Positions 22,801 through 34,800 of a stretch of 64,000 nt of DNA are shown one piece after another. The number at the start of each line of letters is the position of its first letter. Within the stretch, counting starts at the first letter, position 1. The position numbers and the translations under genes were made by a program. The stretch is taken from the NCBI GenBank assembly GCA_030141605.1, contig JAQGDQ010000162.1, forward strand, positions 186,001 through 250,000. Direction: 5' to 3'. Below the pieces are notes generated by a model that saw only the letters and a list, made by a program, of their open reading frames with translations, was not told the DNA's origin and searched no databases. This DNA comes from Tubiluchus corallicola. Taxonomy: Eukaryota > Priapulida > Priapulimorpha > Priapulimorphida > Tubiluchidae.

Positions 22801-25800
22801 GCCACAAGCTTAATCCTTAATCCAGGCTGGCTTCACCCATAGTAGCAAAGAGCAAACAAATTAGTGTAGAATTAAAACATGACAATTTGCGTTGAATCAT
22901 GAATATGCTCCCAAGTACCTGCCTTTATAACATTTCTGTCATTTTTACCCTGGACAGTCTTTATGCAACAGGATTGCTTATAAGCCCAGTTTTTTCCCTC
23001 GGACATCTTATCTGTGGAATTCTTTATCAAAAAACCTCTTTCCCTACTCTTTTCAACTGCCTGCTTTTAAGAAGAACATGAATAGACTCTTCCTACACTA
23101 GGAACTTAGATACAAGAAATTTATATTTTCTCTTCATAACTTCATCTCCTAGCTCACATAACCATCCGGTACAGTCTGGCAACTTTAGTGAGCAGTCAAT
23201 GTTAAAAAAATGCACAGAATGAAACTTTCAAATCTGATATGATTTAACAGATTTTGGAGATTCGCATTAAGCAGCGATTACTATCAACAACAGTGTTTGG
23301 AACATCCACTTTTCCCCTCATCTTCTTTTAATCTACATCTACTTTTGCATCATCTACACATAGGTATCATCTACTTTCTTCAGCTTCTACATGTATCTAC
23401 ATCTACTTTTATCTACCTAAATAAATAAAAACAACAGAGATTAAGCTATTATTAAACTCTGTCAGCTCCTTCATTTTACAACGTAAAACATTTGGTAAAT
23501 ATTGCAGATGATTATGTCACCGCATATGCAAAGAGATCTATGACTATCTGGCTGCATATGTGTGCAGAATGTGGGGCCACATTTCCCATACGATTAGATA
23601 AAATCATGGCGTTTTTCAGTTGGTAAGGTAGATACGAAAATATTATTATTACAAGCTATTTAATAAACTATTATAAGTTTTTGTCACTGCTGGTTTTCAT
23701 GTATTGCCATTACTTTTCCAAATTTTTGTTCATTCGTTTGTTTGTATTATAAAAAATGTCTAAGATTTCACTCATTCTGTTTGGGTACTGAATAGCAGTC
23801 ATTTTTGTATTTCGTTTGTGTATTGTGTATCGTGTACCATACACTGATTTTAAAGTTACTACCCAGGTATTTCTACACTCTACCTTTTCCGGAACTTTCC
23901 GGTGTGCTTCTTGGAAAAGTTTGCATATTTGCGTGGCTTCATCATTGCTGTGTATGTGAAACAATAACCGTTCTTTCCACAAATCAGCCGACTGCGGAAA
24001 TTTGTCAGAGCCCACCCGGGTGACGGTGTCCAGTTTTTCTACAAGTCCACACTTTTGTAGCAACTCCACCTGAAAAATAACACATATACTTACACATGTA
24101 GTATAATTAATTGCTGTTTATTGGCTAAATTGATAAAACACTCGTACAGTATGCATCGTTATTGACTGATAGAGTTCAATGAATCTAAATGAACTTGACA
24201 AAATTCAGATTAACTTTAAACACACAAGTTTACATACAATTTCTCAAATCAAATTGTTGATCGATGTGCAAAGATTATAGTAATTAAGAGAATTAATAGA
24301 TTTAATATAATTCTACCAAATAATAGTAAAGTCTACTTAACACTGATCACTGAGGCAGGAATGGGACCTAGCTAATTTCGAAGATATAATCCTTTTGATT
24401 CTCTATTTTTACATGAAAAAGTGTATAAGAATGTGGAAAAAACAGATATTGATTAAGTACGACTTGTAACTCTTTAATGTCAATGTCACTGGAACTTTTA
24501 CTAATAATATATCACTCTAATGAAACTTGAAAGTTTGAAGGAAAAGTCAAATTTTCTGGGAAGTCATACTTATTTTCATATGTGTGAAAAACGTTAGGAT
24601 TTAGCTATAATAGCATGATAAGTGCTACGTGTAATTGGCAAAATCACTAAACGTGGCGAACATTTCCATTTTTAACATTCATTCTTCTGCGAATGACGTC
24701 GTTTATCAATTGAAGAAAAGCGGCACACCTTCAAATTCTGTCAAAAGTAGAGAGAGAGATTAGAAAAAGAGGTGGCTAACTTTGTGATATTTTTGCATGA
24801 ATGTTAGGCAAGCTGCATGTACATTAGATAAGGTATGAGTTAGTTTAAGCATGGTGCGCTTACGGAAAGCCATGATGAGCCAAGAAAAGTCTCGAAGTTC
24901 ACTAATTACATCATAATTTTCAAGCGAATGGTGGCTACCATCACGTCTGAAAATTTTTATACAGTGACAGAGTATGAATTAACTTTATGCTTTATTAGAC
25001 AATCTTTTGCAAATTAGTGTGTTATATTTTTCTAAGTATAAGTGTTAAACAAAATGAACCCAACATGTTAAGTGATTGTCCGTTCGTTTATCTCAACATG
25101 TTAAGTGACTGTCCATTCCTTTATCACAACATGTTAAGTGATTGTCCGTTCCTTTATCTCAACATGTTAAGTGACTGTCCATTCCTTTATCACAACATGT
25201 TAAGTGATTGTCCGTTCCTTTATCTCAACATGTTAAGTGACTGTCCATTCCTTTATCGCAACATGTTAAGTGATTGTCCGTTCCTTTATCCCAACATGTT
25301 AAGTGATTGTCCGTTCGTTTATCTCAACATGTTAAGTGATTGTCCGTTCCTTTATCCCAACATGTTAAGTGATTGTCCGTTCGTTTATCTCAACATGTTA
25401 AGTGATTGTCCGTTCCTTTATCCCAACATGTTAAGTGATTGTCCGTTCGTTTATCTCAACATGTTAAGTGACTGTCCGTTCCTTTATCCCAACATGTTAA
25501 GTGATTGTCCGTTCGTTTATCTCAACATGTTAAGTGACTGTCCATTCCTTTATCCCAACATGTTAAGTGATTGTCCGTTCCTTTATCTCAACATGTTAAG
25601 TGACTGTCCATTCCTTTATCGCAACATGTTAAGTGATTGTCCGTTCCTTTATCTCAACATGTTAAGTGACTGTCCATTCCTTTATCGCAACATGTTAAGT
25701 GATTGTCCGTTCCTTTATCCCAACATGTTACGTGATTGTCCGTTCGTTTATCTCAACATGTTAAGTGATTGTCCGTTCCTTTATCCCAACATGTTAAGTG

Positions 25801-28800
25801 ATTGTCCGTTCGTTTATCTCAACATGTTAAGTGATTGTCCGTTCCTTTATCCCAAAATGTTAAGTGATTGTCCGTTCGTTTATCTCAACATGTTAAGTGA
25901 CTGTCCGTTCCTTTATCGCAACATGTTAAGTGACTGTCCATTCCTTTATCGCAACATGTTAAGTGATTGTCCGTTCCTTTATCCCAACATGTTAAGTGAT
26001 TGTCCGTTCGTTTATCTCAACATGTTAAGTGATTGTCCGTTCTTTATCCCAACATGTTAAGTGATTGTCCGTTCCTTTATCTCAACATATTAAGTGACTG
26101 TCCATTCCTTTATCGCAACATGTTAAGTGATTGTCCGTTCCTTTATCGCAACATGTTAAGTGATTGTCCGTTCCTTTATCCCAACATGTTAAGTGATTGT
26201 CCGTTCCTTTATCCCAACATGTTAAGTGATTGTCCGTTCCTTTATCTCAACATGTTAAGTGATTGTCCGCTCCTTTATCCCAACATGTTAAGTGATTGTC
26301 CGTTCCTTTATCCCAACATGTTAAGTGATTGTCCGTTCCTTTATCTCAACACGTTAAGTGACTGTCCGTTCCATTATCGCAACATGTAAAGTGATTGTCC
26401 GTTCCTTTATCCCAACATGTAAAGTGATTGTCCGTTCCTTTATCCCAACATGTTAAGTGATTGTCCGTTCCTTTATCCCAACATGTAAAGTGATTGTCCG
26501 TTCCTTTATCGCAACATGTTAAGTGATTGTCCGTTCCTTTATCCCAACATGTTAAGTGACTGTCCATTCCTTTATCGCAACATGTTAAGTGATTGTCCGT
26601 TCCTTTATCCCAACATGTTAAGTGACTGTCCGTTCGTTTATCTCAACATGTTAAGTGACTGTCCGTTCCTTTATCCCAACATGTTAAGTGATTGTCCGTT
26701 CGTTTATCTCAACATGTTAAGTGATTGTCCGTTCCTTTATCCCAACATGTTAAGTGATTGTCCGTTCCTTTATCCCAACATGTTAAGTGATTGTCCGTTC
26801 CTTTATCTCAACACGTTAAGTGACTGTCCGTTCCATTATCGCAACATGTAAAGTGATTGTCCGTTCCTTTATCCCAACATGTAAAGTGATTGTCCGTTCC
26901 TTTATCCCAACATGTTAAGTGATTGTCCGTTCCTTTATCCCAACATGTAAAGTGATTGTCCGTTCCTTTATCCCAACACGTTAAGTGATTGTCCGTTCCT
27001 TTATCCCAACACGTTAAGTGATTGTCCGTTCCTTTATCCCAACATGTTAAGTGACTGTCCGTTCCTTTATCCCAACATGTTAAGTGATTGTCCGTTCCTT
27101 TATCTCAACACGTTAAGTGATTGTCCGTTCCTTTATCCCAACACGTTAAGTGATTGTCCGTTCCTTTATCCCAACATGTAAAGTGATTGTCCGTTCCTTT
27201 ATCCCAACATGTTAAGTGATTGTCCGTTCCTTTATCCCAACACGTAAAGTGATTGTCCGTTCCTTTATCGCAACATGTTAAGTGATTGTCCGTTCCTTTA
27301 TCCCAACATGTTAAGTGATTGTCCGTTCCTTTATCGCAACATGTTAAGTGATTGTCCGTTCCTTTATCCCAACATGTTAAGTGATTGTCCGTTCCTTTAT
27401 CTCAACATGTTAAGTGATTGTCCGTTCCTTTATCCCAACATGTTAAGTGATTGTCCGTTCCTTTATCCCAACATGTTAAGTGATTGTCCGTTCCTTTATC
27501 TCAACATGTTAAGTGATTGTCCGTTCCTTTATCGCAACATGTTAAGTGATTGTCCGTTCCTTTATCCCAACATGTAAAGTGATTGTCCGTTCCTTTATCG
27601 CAACATGTTAATGATGTCCGTTCCTTATCCAACATGTTAAGTGATTGTCCGTTCCTTTATCCCAACATGTAAAGTGATTGTCCGTTCCTTTATCGCAACA
27701 TGTTAAATGATTGTCCGTTCCTTTATCGCAACATGTTAAGTGATTGTCCGTTCCTTTATCCCAACATGTAAAGTGATTGTCCGTTCCTTTATCGCAACAT
27801 GTTAAATGATTGTCCGTTCCTTTATCGCAACACGTTAAGTGATTGTCCGTTCCTTTATCCCAACATGTTAAGTGACTGTCCATTCCTTTATCGCAACATG
27901 TTAAGTGATTGTCCGTTCCTTTATCCCAACATATTAAGGGAATGTCCACCAATTTATCCTCACCCATTTTAAATACTGTTCTTCACTGAGTTTGTCTGCC
28001 CCTGACGCTCGCTCCAGCACTTCTAATAAACGATACAACCTCTGTTCAGATAACTTATCAGAACCCTTCAATTCTAATCGTTCTTCGATGGCTTTAATGT
28101 AAAATGACCACATTTTGGCAGTGTTGAGCTGTGAGATGGCATCCTCGTATAATTTAAAATATTTAGTTTCCAGCTTGTGCACTCGCGCATCTGTTAAAAG
28201 TACAAAAATCAGTTAACTAGTATCATAAGAATGTGTAGCAAAAAACCAATTTTTTTTACGTTAATAGAGAAAAGCTAGCAAAATGAAGTCTGAAGTTTTT
28301 ATTTCAAAAGAACATGAGTACAAATGTTTACAAAGAGCAAAATGTTTACAAAAAGTAGTAAACAAGCGAAAACCCGGGAAGCTTTTTTGGGAAATTCTCG
28401 TGATTTTATTAAATGCTTTATTTACAACGGCCTATGGTTCAAATACAGGCTCTATCCTGTTTTTTAGTTTTTTAGTCTGATGATTATTATTTTACTAAAT
28501 TTTCTGTGCTTTTATTATTTTTCATTTTTTGTCATATTCAATGTACTTTTAATCAATCAATGTGCCGTTGTCTTAAATATCTTATGAATTAATTTTTTTA
28601 GTAACTCCGATGATCTTTTATTTGTAAAATGCATTAAAAATATTCAATAAATTATTAAAATTATTATTGATTATTTTGTTTTATTTAAAAATCTAGTAAA
28701 TGCAGTCAAGCACAGTAGTTTCAACATTTTTCACCCTTTGAAGCCAATAAAATCAAAAATTCACTTAGCTAAGTCTTATGAATCCAAGAATTTATGCAAA

Positions 28801-31800
28801 AGAAAAGAAAGAAATCCTCAGCAAGTAGCAATAAAGTCTAGATGATTTTATTTCAATAGGTACCAGTACCTGATGTTTCACCCGATTGATTTATGCTGCT
28901 GGCAAGTTGCTCGTTTTCGAACCGACATCTCAAAATGGCATCCCAGCTTTCTTCCTTTTCCTTGTAATGTTCTTCAAGACTACAGCAAAGAATAAAAAGC
29001 CAGCAGAAGTTATCAAGGAAGCATTGATTTGAAACAGCATTAAACACAGAATCAACTGGCACTGCAAAGATTAGATAGCACAATTAAGCTTATTAGTTCT
29101 GGTAAATATAAGCACAAGGAACTATGTTTTAACACACAACAAAAAGTACATGTGAGCTTATTTAAAATTGATAATAAAATATGTTGAGTGTTAGTGCTAC
29201 ATTATTTAGTGGATAAGTAGAGAGTGATACAGTCAACACTGCGTCTAATGAATTTTGTAAAAGAGCTGGGATTATTGACTTAAAGAGAATAAGTGAAAAA
29301 CAAAAAAGAAGAAAACAGGGATGGCGAAGGACAAACGTAATTGGAGGAGCTAGTGAAAGTTGTAAGTTAATACCTTTTCAACAAATTATTCAGAATAGGT
29401 GATGAATGTGACCTTGGTCTCAAGTTACCACACAATGATAACGTCAAATATACATGTGAAGCTTCTGATGTTGAATGCTTTGTTGTTATTACACGTTATT
29501 GTTCTAGCAAACGGCCGTGTGTAGCACGTTTGGTAGTGCGACTGTGGTTGGGGCTTCAGCAGCTGCTCGCAGTTATGAAGCCTATTGTACTTACTATGTT
29601 ATAATGGCTTCTTCGTGCTCCTTCGTTGCGAAATCAAACAGATGACAGATTTTCAAAAATGCAACACAAAAATTCACATCGTCTGAAAACAACAAAACAA
29701 AACACAACTTAACAAAAGCGAGAAAACTTTCAAAATCCGAGTAACTAGAAACAGATAATGAAACTTTTACACAGCATATCAAAGTTGGACGGTGATTCAG
29801 CACTACAAGCACAAAGGCATTGGTAATGAGTAAAGAAGGAATTAATTCAAACATTAACATTTCATAGTTCACTTCTCATAATGCACTAAAAATTAGCAGA
29901 AACAAGCTGTGATATTGAGGTGTCCTCATGCACATGGTGTAGACTGACTAAACTGACATGCAGTGCTGACTAAAAACACAGTTCAAACAACAAAATAGTT
30001 TTCAGTAAAATAGTGTCACTATACTACCAACTTTTTGACAGCTGCCAATTTTTTTACAGCTGCTAACCTGATCTGAAGCTTAGATACTATATATCATTAT
30101 AATAAATGACTAAAGAAATGAAAGCATAAAAAATTCGAGGTTGGTATTTGTCTATTCTAAATGAATTAACTGTTTTAATGCTTCACTTTTTTAACAAGTT
30201 AACAAAACAAAAGCATATCATAACACATGTCAAGTGCTTTGAAAACTGCTGAGATCAAATTTTTGGTTTCGTTTGGTTTTAACGAACATAGATGTTCTTT
30301 ACTGTCCATTACTGTTCAGGTTTCCGTACCCTCATGTTCATTACCTATTGCCTCCATAGCTTGTTTATAGACAACAAGTGCAACTTTTCCTTGCAAGATG
30401 GCATCATAGGTTTCGTCCGTTTCTACTGGCTGTTCCGCGCCGAGCATCTGCAGCCTCTTCCGCATGCGATCCGATTCCATCAGCTCCAAACGATAGTACT
30501 GTAATAACAAGAAATATTGCTTTATGTCAGATATAATCTTTACTGACTACATGGCTATACAGCACATTAAGCCAATGACCAGTGTTACGGGACAGAGCTA
30601 AGGGAATATTTCCTTTCCTGTAAATGCAAACACAAGTTTAACTGTCGTTTACAGACTTCTCTCACATTTACAGGGTTCTCTAAAGTAATAAATGATAATG
30701 CATTACATTCGGGCTCATGTGTAATAACAGTTATACATTTTTTACTTTATTAACAGTGGCGTAGCGAGTGGTTTTGCTGGCCTGTGCGGTAGCCAAATTG
30801 GATGCCCTTTCCTTAAACGTAACACACTTTCTACCACTACAAACACATGTATAGGGAAGATATCTGTTTATATAAAGACTAAAGTATTTGTTCTTAACGA
30901 AAATATGAAAAACACTGAGCAATTAGATGTTTAACTTCCTGACTTTTCGAATTGCGAAATCCTTTACGATCTCTTCAACACCAAGTGATTCAGTGTATTC
31001 TGTTTCAAAAGAAAGAATTGCTAAGTTAGAGAGTCTTCATGATTGCTCAAAGTTAAGAGAAGATATTTCTTTATTACTTTAAACTTGAATTTGACATTCA
31101 GCCACAGTGACAGAGCTCGTGAGAGAAACATGGCTGCACCAGTGCGAAAACAATGATGATACAATAATAATTATTATTATTATGAGTTTATTTCGTATAA
31201 AATATACAGTTTACAAAGATAAAGATGTTAGTAAAACAGGTAATGCGATGTTAGTAAAGTAACATATCTACAGACATTCAACTTTATAATAACCACACAT
31301 TGTAGTTCCCTTGTAATTATATGACATTATACAGTGTTGTAAGGAACTATAATAGGTATTTTAAAACATAATCTTTGTACGAGTTCTTAAGAGTCATTCC
31401 GCGAGAAAACCATGCAAAAGTCAAAAAATAGTGGAAGGTGACAAATCACCGATTTTGTTCATATTCACAGAGTTGGATGATCCCCTCAGATGTACCCCAC
31501 AGCCAAAATATTAGATATCAAAAATGAGCCGTTTCGGAGATAGGCCGCCATTTTGATTTTTTTCGGATTTTGGCCATTTTGACGTAAAAAAATGACCTAT
31601 ATTTGTCACATCATTACAGGCAGTAAATGAATGATCCAGGACTAGTTGCTCTGTGGTATATATAGTAGGGGTCTTGCCCTATTGCCACATTGAGTTTGAT
31701 GAATTGAGATTCTCTTTCAGTAGGTATCATGAGCTCATGAAAGATGCGTGTCTGCTACAGTCTGAATGACACCTTGTTTTAAAATTCTCATAACTCCACT

Positions 31801-34800
31801 GGGGCGGGTATTTGAAGTATAATTAATATATGTTTATTTACAGCTTGACCAGGCATACTTAGATCATTAATAAAATTTTGGCCAGCTCGTCCATAAATTG
31901 ACGAGATTCGATCTTGAATGTGACATAAATCGGAAAAAAATTAGTACGAATTATTAATAATTCTGAATAAAAAATGAAAATTTCAAAAAGAAACGATAAA
32001 TTACAGTTTCTGTCTCTCTCTGTCTCTCTCTCTGTCTCTCTGTGTCTCTCTCTGTCTCTCTCTCTGTCTCTGTCTCTCTGTGTCTCTGTCTGTCTCTCTC
32101 TCTGTCTCTCTGTGTCTCTCTCTGTCTCTCTCTCTGTCTCTGTCTCTCTGTGTCTCTCTCTGTCTCTCTGTGTCTCTCTGTCTCTGTCTCGGTCTCTCTT
32201 TGTCTCTCTCTGTCTCTCTGTGTCCTTCTCTCTCTCTGTGTGTGTCTCTCTGTGTCTGTCTCTGTCTCTCTGTGTCTCTCTCTGTGTCACTCTCTGTCTC
32301 TGTCTCTGTCTGTCTCTCTGTCTTTCTGTGTCCCTCTCTGTGTCTCTCTCTGTCTCTCTGTGTGTGTCTCTCTGTGTCTCTCTCTGTCTCTCTCTGTGTC
32401 TCTGTGCCTCTCTGTGTCTCTCTCCGTCGCTTTCTGTCTCTTTGTGTCTCTGTCTGTCTCTCTGTGTCTCTCTCTGTCTCTCTGTGTTTCTCTCTCTGTC
32501 TCTGTCTCTCTCTGTCCCTCTTTTTTAACCATACCCTGCAAATAGAGGGTCCCTGTATGTATTTTATGTAAATATCTGTATATGCGTTCAATTTTAAATT
32601 TTAAATAAAGAATTATAATAATAATAATAATGTCCCTCTGTGTCTCTCTCTGTCTCTTTTTATGTCTCTGTCTGTCTCTCTGTGTCTCTCTGTCTCTGTG
32701 TGTCTCTCTCTGTCTCTCCATCTGCCTCTCTGTGTCTCTCTTTGTCTCTCTGTGTCTCTCTCTGTCTCTCTCTCTCTCTGTCTCTCTCTGTCTCTCTGTG
32801 TCTCTCTCTGTCTCTCTGTGTCTCCCTCTGTCTCTCTGTGTCTCTCTCTGTCTCTGTGTGTCTTTCTCTGTCTCTATGTGTCTCTCTGTGTCTCTCTCTG
32901 TCTCTCTGTGTCTCTCTCCGTCTCTCTGTGCCTCTCTCTGTCTCTTTCTGTCTCTTTGTGTCTCTGTCTGTCTCTCTCTCTCTCTGTTTCTGTCTCTCTC
33001 TGTGTCTCTGTCTCTGTCTGTCTCTGTCTCTCTCTGTGTGTCTCTCTGTTTCTGTGTGTCTCTCTTTCTGTCTCTCTGTGTCTCCATCTGCCTCTCTGTG
33101 TGTCTCTCTCTCTCTGTGTCTCTCTCTGTCTCTGTGTGTCTCTCTCTCTATCTCTATGTGTCTCTCTCTGTCTCTCTGTGACTCTCTCTGTCTCTCTGTG
33201 ACTCTCTCTCTCTGTCTCTCTGTGTCTCTCTCTGTCTCTTTTGATAAGGAGGTTACCATAGCAACACATAGTAGCAGCTTACTGTATATATTATCAATTA
33301 TTAGCTTATTATTATTTACTATAGTGCGACTTTTCATTGAATATTGGCGAATAAAAAATAGTCGTGGACGTCAAGAATTTGTTGTTGCCTTTTTGCTATT
33401 TTGAAAATTTGCGATTATAAGCGTCAGCGCCCTGATTCTCGTTAGAGTTTAGTTGAATATGGTAGTCGGTGTATATGCGTATATCTTTAAGAGACGGTGG
33501 AAACCTGGCGGTTAAATACAATATGAGCGAATGGCTTGAAACATACGTTACACAGAGTCCGAGGCAGGGTCGTACTGGCCTTTGCTGCGTTTCTTAACCA
33601 GTTTTTTTGTTAACGCCCGTTGTAAGTAAGCAGAAGTCTGGTTGTCGAAGTTGCCACACCAAGGTATTAGTAACTAACTAACTATTAACTTGAATTGATT
33701 TGAGGAAAAATATCAGGGACTGACAACTATTCGCCTGTTGAATACAAGACCACACAAAGCTGTGCGCGTTTTAAAAATTGGCTCGCAACATCTTATATTC
33801 GATGCTCACGGCGGTTTCAACACAATTTCACAAATAGTGCCTTGTCTCGCCTTGCCCGCCTTACTTTAGAATCTTGTTTAGCAAAGCGATACTAAACCTT
33901 TTTGACTGAAGTCTATTTTTCAGTCAAGACAGTGGGGCCCTCCCGAGGCCCCCGTATTGATCCACGGGCCATAGGTATATAGCCCGAGCACTTGTACACG
34001 AAACTGTTATTATGTACATGAAATTATTCCGTGTTTTATACAGATTATAAAAATCACTATGTTGTAATCGTCACAGGGGCCCTTCGAAGGGAATGCGGCC
34101 CCTGATGAGGGGCCTGGTTGCTAGGAGTGCCCAGGTTGTACACGAAACTGTTATTATGTACATGAAATTATTCCGTGTTTTATACAGATTATAAAAATCA
34201 CTATGTTGTAATCGTCACAGGGGCCCTTCGAAGGGAATGCGGCCCCTGATGAGGGGCCTGGTTGCTAGGAGTGCCCAGACATGTAAAGCCAGTCCATTAT
34301 TACTATAAACATTGACGTTGCTGCACTTTGTATCGATTCTAATGGCAACACCGTCATCCAAAGCGAATAGCTAAATATAGGTCAAGGTTGTGAAAATGGC
34401 AAAAAAGAGCAACTTTGGCTAAAAATTCTGGACTCTTGGGAGATCGCTGGCCAAAATTTTATTTCATGCATTTGTAGGACTAGTCAAGCTGCAAATAAAA
34501 ATATATTGATTAGTCCCCCAATACCCGCCCCAGTGGAGTTATGGGGATTTCAAAATGGCGTCTAAATTCAGCAGCAGCAGACACGTATCTTTTGCAATCT
34601 GATGACACCAACTGAAAAGGAGGTTCAATTTGGCAACGATAATGGTACGGTAGGGTAAGACCCCTACTATATATATCACCAATTAACTAGTGCTGGATCG
34701 CTCATTTACTGTCTGTAATAACGTGAGAAATAATGGGCAATTTTTTACGCCAAAATGGCCAAAATTCGAAAAAAATCAAAATGGCGGCTTTTCTCAGAAA

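Noticed and set aside
25017-26060. A 347-codon open frame on the plus strand repeating MLSDCPFLYPN, with similar frames to 27577 and on the minus strand.
   Set aside because: It is the translation of a 33-bp minisatellite whose unit length is a multiple of three. It lies in a UTP6 intron, is broken by TAAAG variants and indels, and has no start context or flanking coding sequence.
31859-33404. Long Ser/Leu/Val or Arg/Glu/Thr/Asp open frames on both strands.
   Set aside because: They are translations of the CTCTGT/TCTC array; several phases are open at once and composition is purely that of the repeat.
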